Virus record (IMG/VR): IMGVR_UViG_3300019776_000863
Coordinates: 1 to 41,936 of that record
Length of the DNA: 41,936 nucleotides
Source of the DNA: a virus
Reading direction: 5' to 3' (one strand)
Made by a program: the position numbers and the translations under genes. Every line of letters begins with the position of its first letter. Within the stretch, counting starts at the first letter, position 1. Positions 13,971 to 21,790 of the stretch are shown here, one piece after another. The notes under the pieces are model-generated. The model was not told the origin of the DNA and made no database searches. It was given only the letters and a program-made list of their open reading frames with translations.

Positions 13971-16831
13971 TGTTCCATGTCTCCGATATAGCGGATGCTG
14001 TCAACCAGCAGGAATCGTCTCTTTGCCATCATACGACCCTTGACGGCGTAGATTGCGCTGCCTGAGCGCCCACGCTCGACCACTGGCTTGCCGATCTGGT
14101 CATACTTCCACCGGCCGATCTTGCAGTATATGACGCCACTGTCATCCTGCATCTGCAGGTTTAGTGAAGTGGTCTTTCCGTCCTTGATCTTGTAGCCACG
14201 TTTGGCGACGTTGATGACCTCGTTCTCGTCGCGTGGGTTGATCTTGACCGCCACACCAATCACCAGCGCAGTAATCTCCTCGATGTGGTCCTCGGTCAGA
14301 TCGCCGATCTTGGTGATTGGCGAGTGGATGTTGCGCTCTCGTGGGTCCGGCATCAAGTGTCGGATTCGGTCCTCGATTGGGTAGACGCTCTCGATGTCTG
14401 TCTTGGCCTTAGAGAGGACCTTTACATAGCGGTCAGGGATTGGCTCGCCGCGGGACCTGGCCCCGAGAATGCACTCCACTGCCTTGGGGCCGATGCCCTT
14501 GACCATCGACAACGGACCGACGAGCTTCTTGCCATCAGGGGTGTTCTTGGACGTCCACACGCGGCCGGATGTCTCGATGTCGAAGGGGATGTAGTCATAT
14601 CCCTCCTTCTTCATCTCGCGCAGCATCTGGATCTGGCTCTCGGTCGAGTCCTGGTGGGACAGGGTTGCTGCCGCAAACTCGAACGGATGATGAGCCTTGA
14701 GCCACGCGCACCAATAGCTGATCAATCCATATGCGACTGAGTGACTCTTGTTGAACGCCCAAGCACCGTAAGCGCACAAGTCGTCCCACACCTTGTCAAG
14801 GACTGCTCGGTCGATGCCCTTGCGCTCAGCTGCATTCTTCCAGCGGTCGCCGAACTGGTCGAAGTACTCCTTTCCGAGGGACTTGCTCATTGCCTTGCGG
14901 AGAGCAGTGACGTCTTCCCAGGAGAGATCGCCGACGTTGCGACCGATCTCCATGACTTGCTCTTGGTAGATGACGACACCCATGGTGTCCCGCATGTAGG
15001 GCTCGAAGAGGGCATGCGGATATCGGATTGGGGAGTCACCATTCTTCCTCCTCAACCACTCGACCGCGGCCCCAGAGGTCAGCGGACCAGGACGCGCCAG
15101 GGCTGTGACCGCGACGACGTCATTGAACTCTGTGAAATTGAACTGGCGAGCGATGCCCATCACTGCCAGACCACTGAACTGGAAGATGCCGGAGAAGCGC
15201 CGGTCGTTGAAGACCTTGATGGCCTCGGGGTCGTCGAGGGGGATTGATTCAAGGGTCTTGGGGTGCAGGCCGGCGGACTCCAGCGCCTGCTCGAAGACCG
15301 AAAGCTGCGTCAGACCCAGGGCATCGATCTTGAGCAGGTTGTAGGCGTCCTCGGCGTCCTTTTTGTCGCACATAACAACTCCGGTGCGGCTGTCCATGGC
15401 GACGTAATTTGCGATGGACTCCCTGGAGACGACGATTCCGGCCGCGTGCTGGGAATAGTGACGAGGGTGACCCTCCAGCCTGCCGAGATCGGCAGCAGCC
15501 GGGTGCTTCTCAAGCAGGTCACGACCGTGCTCGGTCTCCCGCAGAGTGTCGACGAATGTGAACATGGCGCGCGAGTCGCCGCTGCTGCGCTCGATGATCG
15601 ACTCTGAGACCTTCTCGCACATCCACTTGGGGATATTTAGGGCTGTGCCACCGTCGGTGAGTATGGAGCGTGGCTTGTAGAACGCCACAGTGCCGAGACG
15701 CGCAACACGCTCCCTGCCGTACTTGTTGTTGATGTACTCGAAAACCCTGTGGCGCTGGGTGTCGGAGAAGTCTATGTCGATGTCCGGCATGTCCATGCGG
15801 TTGATGTCGATGAACCGCTCGAAGATCAGGCCGAATGGGATGGGGTTTATGGTCGTGATCTTCATCAAGTAGCACACCAGCGACCCGCAGCTGGATCCGC
15901 GCGCTGGGCCGACCATCATCTGTTCACGCGCCCACGTGCAGATGTCAGACACGATGAAGAAGTAGTCCTCGAAGCCCTTGTCGTGGATCAGGGCGAGCTC
16001 GCGCTCAAGCCTGGAGGAATACAAAGGGTCTTCCAGATTGACACCCAGGTCCTTGGCCCCTTCGACGCAGATCTGCTTAAGTGTCTTGGGTGATTTAAAC
16101 TCCGGCAGGCTTGCTCTCTTCAGGTCGGCGAAGCAGATGCGGAGGAGCTGTTCGTTTAGGGTGATTGCGTCCTTCAATTCCTCAACAGTCAGACCGAGGT
16201 GACTGACACTCTCCATCCACTCATCGTGGTCCTGGATGTGCTGGTCGTGCAGCTGGACCTCGGCACCGCGGCCGGCGACGATCTCGTAAAGGCCGAGCTC
16301 CCCCTTGCGGACGAACCTGTTGTCGCAGGAGGCGACGAGCGCGATGCCCATCTCCTTGGCCTTGCGCAATGCGCCGCGGGATGTGGACGGTCCGACAGGG
16401 AAGTATCCACACGTTTCATCGAGCTTGTGGAACGCTGGGCGATTGCCCATGATCCTGATGACGCCATTGGCGGAGGATGCCTGCTCGACGGTGAGCAGAG
16501 GTTGGTACCTGAACTGGGATGTTGCTTTCTCGACGAGGTCGTTGATGCGCTTGACAGAGTCGATGGCGAGGAATGACCAGTAGTCGACTGCGGGCTTCTT
16601 GGCGTTGATCGAGTCGGTCACTGCCAACTCAACACCGAACACCGGCTTGAGGCCTGCCTTCTTGGCAAGCTTGGCCCATCGCAGGAAGCCGAATGTGCTG
16701 GAGCGGTCGGCGATCGGGGCGTATTCTGCCCCGATCTCCTTCAACCGGCTTATTACGTCCTCGGCGTGGCCGAACGCGGAGCGGAAGCTGTAGCCTGTGC
16801 GGACGGTCAGTGGCTTGAACTTGCTTGTCAA
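13967..16831 (-). CDS. dnaE: DNA polymerase III alpha subunit (C-family, DnaE-type)
   Basis: The protein has 954 residues. The TTG at 16831 is chosen because it overlaps the upstream stop (TTGA) and follows a GGAGG ribosome binding site. The palm has GPARGSSCGSLVCY and the catalytic MDMPDIDIDFSD (Asp350, 352, 354 in this numbering). The finger and thumb regions include HYSQHAAGIVVS, ARPGPLTSGAAVEWLRRK and YQEQVMEIGR, then WAFNKSHSVAYGLISYWCAWLKAHHP. A helix-hairpin-helix follows (MVKGIGPKAVECIL), then an OB-like end. The PHP domain lacks the HLHxHS metal residues (reads TVRTGYSFRSAF), so it is probably catalytically dead. It is the main replicative polymerase. Confidence 0.95.
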   Translation of the reverse strand: MTSKFKPLTVRTGYSFRSAFGHAEDVISRLKEIGAEYAPIADRSSTFGFLRWAKLAKKAGLKPVFGVELAVTDSINAKKPAVDYWSFLAIDSVKRINDLVEKATSQFRYQPLLTVEQASSANGVIRIMGNRPAFHKLDETCGYFPVGPSTSRGALRKAKEMGIALVASCDNRFVRKGELGLYEIVAGRGAEVQLHDQHIQDHDEWMESVSHLGLTVEELKDAITLNEQLLRICFADLKRASLPEFKSPKTLKQICVEGAKDLGVNLEDPLYSSRLERELALIHDKGFEDYFFIVSDICTWAREQMMVGPARGSSCGSLVCYLMKITTINPIPFGLIFERFIDINRMDMPDIDIDFSDTQRHRVFEYINNKYGRERVARLGTVAFYKPRSILTDGGTALNIPKWMCEKVSESIIERSSGDSRAMFTFVDTLRETEHGRDLLEKHPAAADLGRLEGHPRHYSQHAAGIVVSRESIANYVAMDSRTGVVMCDKKDAEDAYNLLKIDALGLTQLSVFEQALESAGLHPKTLESIPLDDPEAIKVFNDRRFSGIFQFSGLAVMGIARQFNFTEFNDVVAVTALARPGPLTSGAAVEWLRRKNGDSPIRYPHALFEPYMRDTMGVVIYQEQVMEIGRNVGDLSWEDVTALRKAMSKSLGKEYFDQFGDRWKNAAERKGIDRAVLDKVWDDLCAYGAWAFNKSHSVAYGLISYWCAWLKAHHPFEFAAATLSHQDSTESQIQMLREMKKEGYDYIPFDIETSGRVWTSKNTPDGKKLVGPLSMVKGIGPKAVECILGARSRGEPIPDRYVKVLSKAKTDIESVYPIEDRIRHLMPDPRERNIHSPITKIGDLTEDHIEEITALVIGVAVKINPRDENEVINVAKRGYKIKDGKTTSLNLQMQDDSGVIYCKIGRWKYDQIGKPVVERGRSGSAIYAVKGRMMAKRRFLLVDSIRYIGDMEQ

Positions 16832-17367
16832 AGGTCGCCCCTCCTCTTCATCTCGACAACGCACTTGACCAGTGCCTCGACGTCGTTCCTTGCGCGGTGG
16901 GCGCCGCTGAAGCTGTCACCGAACAGATGTATGTACAGGTTGGTAAGGGACAATCTGTATCCCATGTACCATTCTGACTCCATGACAGTGCATATCCTGA
17001 TCCTTGGCCACTTGAGACGATCGAATGTTCCACATTTCTCCATTTCTCGAGACACGACTTCGTAATCGTACTTTAGGTTGTGAGCAACCACAGCATCGCA
17101 GCTGTTGATCAAAGACCTGACATGACCCTCGTAGTGCTTGAATGTCTTCTTTCCATCAAGCATGCTGGGGGTGATGCCAGTGATCTTGGTTGTCTCACTA
17201 TTGATCTCGAAGCCTGGGTTGCAAATGAACTCAAGCTCTTCGACGACCCGCCCTGCATCGTCGATCACCATGCCACAAAACTCAATGATCCGAGGACTCT
17301 GGTTGGTGATCAGACTGTTGGGAAGGAGGTCGGTGGTCTCTGTGTCAAACACCAACCACCGACTCAT
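16828..17367 (-). CDS. DnaQ-like 3'-5' exonuclease (DEDDh), proofreading subunit
   Basis: The protein has 179 residues. The DEDDh motifs are in order: Exo I with Asp8 and Glu10 (WLVFDTETTDL), Exo II with Asp101 (VVAHNLKYDYEV), Exo III with His157 and Asp162 (GAHRARNDVEAL). The ATG at 17367 gives the normal N-terminus. It overlaps the polymerase start by TTGA, and the polymerase's PHP domain looks inactive, so it most likely supplies proofreading in trans. It follows the MazG-like gene after 1 bp. Confidence 0.93.
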   Translation of the reverse strand: MSRWLVFDTETTDLLPNSLITNQSPRIIEFCGMVIDDAGRVVEELEFICNPGFEINSETTKITGITPSMLDGKKTFKHYEGHVRSLINSCDAVVAHNLKYDYEVVSREMEKCGTFDRLKWPRIRICTVMESEWYMGYRLSLTNLYIHLFGDSFSGAHRARNDVEALVKCVVEMKRRGDL

Positions 17368-17368
17368 G

Positions 17369-17707
17369 TCATAGCTCCTTGATACTGTTGACCCTGATCT
17401 CCGCGTCGAGCTCGCGGAGCATCGTTGTGTAGACCGCGAGGTCCAGCAACGAGTCATCGTGGCCGCCGAGGCTGAACATGTTGGCGTAGCGGCCGAGCTT
17501 GCTGACGATTTGCACAAAGATTCCGAGCCGATTGTAGTCATTCACAGTGTGGAAAGACATGCCGGCAGGGAACAGTCCGGCCATGACGAGGCCGAAATCC
17601 TTGTAGTTGTTCCCGTAAACCTTGTTGCGTTGCTCGTAGACGTCTGCCCCTTGGCGGAGCATGTCTGGTACGGAAGCAACCGAGTTGTGGCCGAGATCTG
17701 TTGGCAT
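17369..17707 (-). CDS. DUF6378/MazG-like conserved phage protein
   Basis: The protein has 112 residues. The core reads VPDMLRQGADVYEQRNKVYG, NNYKDFGLVMAGLFP, then GIFVQIVSKLGRYANMF and HDDSLLDLAVYTTMLREL. The YG..(Y/F)..FG element and the Asp-Ser-x-x-Asp-x-Ala-x-Tyr helix recall DUF6378 and Nmad1/DUF1599-type proteins, small all-alpha proteins with a MazG-like look found near nucleotide-metabolism genes. A role in nucleotide hydrolysis or base metabolism is inference. It lies between the HAD phosphatase and the exonuclease with 1-bp gaps. Confidence 0.65.
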   Translation of the reverse strand: MPTDLGHNSVASVPDMLRQGADVYEQRNKVYGNNYKDFGLVMAGLFPAGMSFHTVNDYNRLGIFVQIVSKLGRYANMFSLGGHDDSLLDLAVYTTMLRELDAEIRVNSIKEL

Positions 17708-17708
17708 G

Positions 17709-18167
17709 TCAGTATCCTCCCACCTGGACTTGCCAGCAGCGGAAGCCCTTGTTTCGCAGATCCTCGACGACGGAATCACGGTCGTCGAGGATGAAGAGGA
17801 CATTCCTGAGGGCTTCCTCCAGGCCACCGAAGAAGCGGGCCAGCCAGTCAGCCTTCATGTCGCCGTCCGAGCGGTAGTCGTCATTCGAACGCATCAGGAT
17901 CGCAGTGACATAATTCGACAGATTGTTCTTGTCGAGCCAGTCGTTGGTGGCCTTTCGGTACTTTTCCGGGCGGCCAGTGAGGATGATCAGCTTCATTCCG
18001 AAGAAGCTGAAGGACTCCATGGCCTGCCGCACGTCCTCGTTGACGCGGTCCTCATGCAGCAATGAATGGAATTCCTCCCAGTCCTTGTTCTTGGCGAAGT
18101 GCTCCCTGTGCGCGCTGTTGCACAGGGTGCCGTCGAGGTCGATGACCACGAACTCCTTGGTGATCAT
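17709..18167 (-). CDS. HAD-family phosphatase, polynucleotide 3'-phosphatase-like
   Basis: The protein has 152 residues. HAD motif I is VVIDLDGTLCN with Asp10 (nucleophile) and Asp12. Motif II is LIILTGRPEKYRKATNDWL. Then come MRSNDDYRSDGDMKADWL with the motif III Lys, and motif IV ILDDRDSVVEDLRNKGF with the acidic pair. This layout, with TGR...T..WL and DDR..V, matches the phosphatase half of T4-type polynucleotide kinase and related phage phosphatases. There is no kinase domain. The substrate could be DNA or RNA 3'-ends or a nucleotide. The start overlaps the ThyX stop (ATGA). Confidence 0.82.
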   Translation of the reverse strand: MITKEFVVIDLDGTLCNSAHREHFAKNKDWEEFHSLLHEDRVNEDVRQAMESFSFFGMKLIILTGRPEKYRKATNDWLDKNNLSNYVTAILMRSNDDYRSDGDMKADWLARFFGGLEEALRNVLFILDDRDSVVEDLRNKGFRCWQVQVGGY

Positions 18168-18904
18168 GCGAACATCCTCACCTGATCGAGCAACTTGATC
18201 AGTTTTGTCCGATCGTCGATGGAGATGTCCATGGAGACGATATTCTTCTCCATCTCAGCGATGGCGGTGTCCGCCGAGCGATTTAGGAAAATCTCGGCGA
18301 ACGGGTGGACGCGGACGATCTCTGCCCGGACGAGGTCCATGACGTCGCGGTACTCGCCCTGCGTTCGGACCGAAGCGCGCTTGCGCAGCAGATCGCAGAG
18401 GTTGCGGAGATTGGCCTTCATGACGATGTTGGTGAGGATGTTGGTCGGCAGGATGCCGCGTGCATCCTCGACTGCTGCACCGTCTGCGATGAGTTCGCGG
18501 TAGGTCTCGGCGATGGCGTCCATGCCGCGGGCATAGGTCTCGGTGCGGGCTATGCTGGCGCTGATCGTCGGGCCGGTGCCGTAATCCCAGCCATCGACGT
18601 TCAGGATTCGCATGGTCTGCTGCGCGTAGGACGCATTGCGAGAGCGCACCAGCTGATGCGTGAAGGCACGCGTGACGCCGGTGATGAGGAAGGTATAGTC
18701 GCAGAACTCCCAGGAGCTCGGGATGGTCTTGCTCATGTATTCGAGCTCAGCCTGCACCTTGTCGTCGGGCCAGAGGTTTATGCTGTTCATCAGAGCAGGG
18801 GACATCTGCAGACGGGTGCTCTTCGTGAAGATCAGAACCAGAGCAGCGTGGCGGGCAGGGTCCTTGGAGCCTGCGCCGGTGTAGTCGATCATCGTCACAT
18901 TCAT
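18164..18904 (-). CDS. thyX: Flavin-dependent thymidylate synthase ThyX
   Basis: The protein has 246 residues. It has the ThyX core TFLITGVTRAFTHQLVRSRN-ASYAQQTMR. The canonical RHRx7S signature is here Arg87-Ser-Arg89 and ends in Thr97 instead of Ser. The late motif KANLRNLCDLLRKRASVRTQGEYRDVM supplies the conserved Arg residues that bind dUMP and FAD. ThyX makes dTMP from dUMP using methylene-THF and NADPH/FAD. The ATG at 18904 gives the family N-terminus. The His to Ser and Ser to Thr changes could reflect a phage subfamily or altered chemistry. It is followed by the HAD phosphatase. Confidence 0.92.
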   Translation of the reverse strand: MNVTMIDYTGAGSKDPARHAALVLIFTKSTRLQMSPALMNSINLWPDDKVQAELEYMSKTIPSSWEFCDYTFLITGVTRAFTHQLVRSRNASYAQQTMRILNVDGWDYGTGPTISASIARTETYARGMDAIAETYRELIADGAAVEDARGILPTNILTNIVMKANLRNLCDLLRKRASVRTQGEYRDVMDLVRAEIVRVHPFAEIFLNRSADTAIAEMEKNIVSMDISIDDRTKLIKLLDQVRMFA

Positions 18905-18908
18905 GGTG

Positions 18909-19817
18909 TTACACCTTTGTTTTGTGTGAGTAGGACTCACCGTTGTTCGACGCTGCGAGACGCTGGATGACGCGGACATCGTTGACCACATCGTCCAGAA
19001 GCAGCCCTGGTCGCCACGTCGCGAAACGACCAAGGCTGTATACACCATATTTCTCTGTCATGTGCATGATGAACTTCCGCCGCTCATTTTCGTCGATCGG
19101 AAGTATCTTGCCGTACTGCTGCTCCGAGAAGATAGGCTCGCAGACATCTTCTTGGTCGATTCCGCAGATGCTGCACACCTCAGCGATGAGTCGCTCGCAG
19201 ACGAAATCCCCGTAGCCAGGGTCCCTCGCCATCTCGACCATCAGGACGTCTCCTGTCATCGATATGCGGTAGGGTAGGAAGGCAGGGTCAGGGGTGTAGA
19301 TCGACCAGTAGGCATCTGCGCCGCGCACGCGCGCCTTGAAGTAGAAACCGCGCACAGACCTGAACTCAGGCTTCTTCCACCCAACGAGGTCCATCAGCAC
19401 AGGCATCGGGATCGTGCTGATGGCCTTGTGCCCACGAGTGTCGCTGAATCCGTCGATACCGAAGGTGATCTTGCCACACTTGTTCTGGAGCCTGTCGATA
19501 AAGTCTCCAGGGGCGATATACCTCGTGGCAGGCTCATTGCTTGTGTTGAGGATTGATCGAGCGAGGTAGCTGCCGTTGGTCTTCTTGGAATAGGCCATCG
19601 CATCTGCGATGGGGTTCTTCCAAGGAGTGTAGGTCTTGAAGACCTTAACCCGCTTGAACTGGATCCCTGTCACATCAGCGACATCTGTCCGCTGGAAGCG
19701 CAGCAGGGTGGTGTGGTTATTTGGCAGAGAGATCGCCTTCTCGACGATTCCGTAGTGCTCACCACGGAGCATCGTCCCAGCAAGGAGGCCTGCGAGGCCG
19801 GCGCCGACGATGATCAT
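18909..19817 (-). CDS. FAD-dependent oxidoreductase, UDP-galactopyranose-mutase-like fold
   Basis: The protein has 302 residues. The N-terminus is a Rossmann dinucleotide-binding motif (MIIVGAGLAGLLAGTML). Later elements recall UDP-galactopyranose mutases and related flavoproteins: HKAISTIPMPVLMDLVGW, PYRISMTGDVLMVEMARD, and the C-terminal YSLGRFATWRPGLLLDDVVND, where the flavin-proximal loop and the final helix are expected. The true substrate is unknown; a mutase role is not proven. It is coupled to the upstream gene by a 1-bp gap and lies 4 bp before thyX, so a shared role in nucleotide or flavin chemistry is worth testing. Confidence 0.75.
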   Translation of the reverse strand: MIIVGAGLAGLLAGTMLRGEHYGIVEKAISLPNNHTTLLRFQRTDVADVTGIQFKRVKVFKTYTPWKNPIADAMAYSKKTNGSYLARSILNTSNEPATRYIAPGDFIDRLQNKCGKITFGIDGFSDTRGHKAISTIPMPVLMDLVGWKKPEFRSVRGFYFKARVRGADAYWSIYTPDPAFLPYRISMTGDVLMVEMARDPGYGDFVCERLIAEVCSICGIDQEDVCEPIFSEQQYGKILPIDENERRKFIMHMTEKYGVYSLGRFATWRPGLLLDDVVNDVRVIQRLAASNNGESYSHKTKV

Positions 19818-19818
19818 G

Positions 19819-20376
19819 TCAGCCGACCTTCTTGAACTTGACGACTCTTCCGGAGAAGATACCAAGCGTCTCCAGATTGATTGGTTCGCCCTTGCGCACA
19901 GCCTCCCTTGCGAAGGCGATAAGAGTCTGGCTGTGGACGGTCTCGGAGACTTCCACTTCGATCGGCAGATTGCCGATAGCCTTCTTGATCACTGCCTCGA
20001 TCGCGCCGACCTTCTCACGATGGGCTCGTGGGATGCTCAGGGTGATCTTGGTCTTGATCATTCCGCCCTGGTCGTGGAAGTCGAGCCAGGCGATTGCCTT
20101 GGCCAGAGGCTCAGGCTCCTTTGGCAGCGAGCCGCTGAAGAAGTCGCTGAGTTTGATGTTCCAGCCATCCTGCTTCAGCTCTGTAACCCCAGGCAGAGCC
20201 TCAACCATCATGTCCGGGATGACCTTGGTGGAGAGCTTGTGGAGAGCAGCCTTGGCTTGTTTGAGATCCTCCTCCTGCCGCTGGATGAGCTCGTTGAGAG
20301 CCGCAGCTTCCTTGACCTTGGCCAGGAGCGGCCCAGTCGCTTTGACTGGGCCGCCGACGTCGAATTCGCTGTCCAT
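19819..20376 (-). CDS. T7 gp5.5-like conserved phage protein
   Basis: The protein has 185 residues. An N-terminal coiled coil (about 15-55, NELIQRQEEDLKQAKAALHK) is followed by a domain reading LPGVTELKQDGWNIKLSDFF, LAKAIAWLDFHDQGGMIKT and, near the end, ETVHSQTLIAFAREAVRKG plus INLETLGIFSGR. This pattern recurs in phage proteins commonly annotated as gp5.5-like (named after the T7 H-NS inhibitor), although that activity is generally untested for them. It sits next to the first gene of the replication operon. The start shares one base with the upstream stop. Confidence 0.65.
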   Translation of the reverse strand: MDSEFDVGGPVKATGPLLAKVKEAAALNELIQRQEEDLKQAKAALHKLSTKVIPDMMVEALPGVTELKQDGWNIKLSDFFSGSLPKEPEPLAKAIAWLDFHDQGGMIKTKITLSIPRAHREKVGAIEAVIKKAIGNLPIEVEVSETVHSQTLIAFAREAVRKGEPINLETLGIFSGRVVKFKKVG

Positions 20377-21209
20377 CACATCCGACCCTGGTCGTTGGTC
20401 TTGCTCGGGGCCGTCTCCTCCTGCATCGAGGCGACGTCCGCTGTAGCCTTGCCGCTCTTCAGGGACTCGACCAGCGAGAGGATCTGTGGGAAGAACACCT
20501 TCCAGTCGATGGCGTGGACAACGCAGTAGTCCTTGATCGGCACACCACGCTCCACCGTCCAGCCATACCATTCACCCTCGTTGTTGCTCTCCGGCGCGGA
20601 TTGGAGAGTGTAGGTGCGGTAGAACAGCGGAGGAGTGAACTCCGAACCGTCCGGCCGGTTGAGGACCTCGCCGGTGGCCATCGTCAGCCAGCGGCGGGAC
20701 TTGCGCAGTTGTGTGCTGGCGAACGGGATGAAGCTGCGTCGACGCCCAGCCGACATGTTGAAGCCGAAGAACTGCGATGTCTCCATGATGTAGTTGCCGT
20801 TGGGGAGGATCAGACGGCCCTTCTCCCCTTCGACGCAGTCGTCGAGGATCTCGGCGCCATGCACGCCGCAGAGACCCTTGCCGGAGGCGCGCGGTGCCCA
20901 CTCCAGATAGTCCTTGCGGAACAGCACCGGCAGGAAGATGATGCCGTCTGGGAAGAGCTCCCCGGTTCCGACGTCGCAGATGACGCCTTCCTCGGCGCCC
21001 TGAATGAAGGCGGAGTTGTTCCGCTTCAGCTGCGGCGACAGAGCCTGGAGGATGGAGATGCGCGGGATGAGGATGTCGGAAGAGGTGACATTCTCCAGCC
21101 CTGCGCCAGCGTGGGAGCTGAACTCGTCGGTCGTGGTGACCAATGCGCCGCCAGAGGCAGCGTCTTCGACCGCGGGCAGATTCTCGACGGTCCTGGGTGT
21201 CTTGGCCAT
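20376..21209 (-). CDS. Conserved phage replication-locus protein, possibly ssDNA-binding
   Basis: The protein has 277 residues and is the first gene of the minus-strand replication operon. It has a low-complexity N-terminus, then SSDILIPRISILQALSPQLKRNN, GEEG-type turns, LFPDGIIFLPVLFRKDYLEW, and a long mixed region rich in aromatic and basic residues (RRRSFIPFASTQLRKSRRWL, PPLFYRTYTLQSAPESNNEGEWYGW). The I-P-R-(I/L)-x-(I/L)-L-Q signature is widespread in phage replication loci. A single-stranded DNA-binding role is plausible from context and composition but not shown. An AAGGA ribosome binding site and a hairpin 23 nt upstream precede the ATG. Confidence 0.6.
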   Translation of the reverse strand: MAKTPRTVENLPAVEDAASGGALVTTTDEFSSHAGAGLENVTSSDILIPRISILQALSPQLKRNNSAFIQGAEEGVICDVGTGELFPDGIIFLPVLFRKDYLEWAPRASGKGLCGVHGAEILDDCVEGEKGRLILPNGNYIMETSQFFGFNMSAGRRRSFIPFASTQLRKSRRWLTMATGEVLNRPDGSEFTPPLFYRTYTLQSAPESNNEGEWYGWTVERGVPIKDYCVVHAIDWKVFFPQILSLVESLKSGKATADVASMQEETAPSKTNDQGRM

Positions 21210-21403
21210 GGTGTGTCCTTGTCGGTTTGGCAGCCGCTCCGATGCGGCGAGGGTAAGCTTGCCCGATCGGCCAAGAAAAAGAAAGGGTCGAATACCTTTT
21301 CCAGGAAACTTTTTTTGATTCCACGAAACACGTTGTTATCGCTTAATAATTTTCGATCGGCCCTGCAACTTTTTTGTTGCCTTCTGTGCAGATCCAGGAG
21401 AGG
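21210..21403. promoter_or_regulatory. Divergent control region between the two early operons
   Basis: This AT-rich gap separates the minus replication operon (start 21209) from the plus operon. It holds two copies of CGATCGGCC exactly 90 bp apart (21264-21272, 21354-21362), each with a CGATCG palindrome. It also holds an 11-bp direct repeat TTCC(A)(G/C)GAAAC at 21299-21309 and 21319-21329, 20 bp apart, about two helical turns. A 5-bp hairpin at 21233-21248 lies 23 nt before the minus start codon. Both promoters should be here. I see no convincing -35/-10 pair, so the promoters themselves remain unassigned. Confidence 0.55.
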
Positions 21404-21451
21404 ATGATCATGTTTGGAGGGCAAGCCTCTAAGAGAGAAGGAGTCAGGACG
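21366..21451 (+). promoter_or_regulatory. Leader cassette A: T-box and hairpin
   Basis: CAACTTTTTTGTTG (21366-21379) is followed by GATCCAG, a stem TTGGAGG / CCTCTAA (21414-21432, one G-U pair, loop GCAAG) and an AGAAGGAG ribosome binding site. The distance from the box to the start at 21452 is 86 nt, exactly as in the leader at 25463. The two leaders can be aligned without gaps. Confidence 0.7.
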
Positions 21452-21550
21452 ATGAAGAAAGAGAAGCTAAAAGATAACTGCGAGACGGTCCGCGCATTCC
21501 CGATGGGCAAAGGTTCCATTGATTCCTCGCTAACCGGGTTTGGCCGATAG
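21452..21550 (+). CDS. Small basic peptide
   Basis: The peptide has 32 residues: MKKEKLKDNCETVRAFPMGK and a short tail. The ATG at 21452 is preferred because it aligns with the start of the DUF932 gene in the matching leader and follows AGAAGGAGTCAGGACG. An in-frame ATG at 21404 would give 48 residues. It is lysine-rich and unrecognised. It is the first potential gene of the plus operon. Coding potential is moderate at this length. Confidence 0.45.
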   Translation: MKKEKLKDNCETVRAFPMGKGSIDSSLTGFGR

Positions 21551-21576
21551 TCATAAAACACCGAGGAGTCCGACCG

Positions 21577-21732
21577 ATGTCCAACGAACCGATCAAGCCA
21601 ACGCATGTCGTCCTTTGGGTTCTGCTCAGCGCATCCATTTGGGGCGTCGTGGTCTTCCTTGCTGCCAACTACTTGATCCCAGCAGCGACCTTCGTCGTGG
21701 TTGTCTTCGGGGTCATGCTCGGCGCAATCTGA
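21577..21732 (+). CDS. Small two-helix membrane protein
   Basis: The protein has 51 residues from ATG 21577 with a GAGGAG ribosome binding site. Two hydrophobic segments are separated by a short polar turn: about residues 11-31 (VVLWVLLSASIWGVVVFLAA) and 37-51 (TFVVVVFGVMLGAI). The short charged N-terminus (MSNEPIKP) precedes the first. It is probably an inner-membrane hairpin made early. It could be a holin-like, superinfection-exclusion or other membrane-acting peptide; none can be chosen from sequence. It lies between the small basic peptide and the 148-bp repeat. Confidence 0.6.
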   Translation: MSNEPIKPTHVVLWVLLSASIWGVVVFLAANYLIPAATFVVVVFGVMLGAI

Positions 21733-21790
21733 AAGAGTCGATCCGGCTAGGATTTTGGCAAATCCTTTGGCAGGAGGGGGATTGGCTGAG

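Noticed and set aside
17709-19817. A complete thymidine hypermodification pathway
   Set aside because: The FAD enzyme and ThyX are suggestive, but no HMdU kinase, amino-acid transferase or aGPT-PPlase gene is visible, so only a weak hypothesis is kept in the findings.
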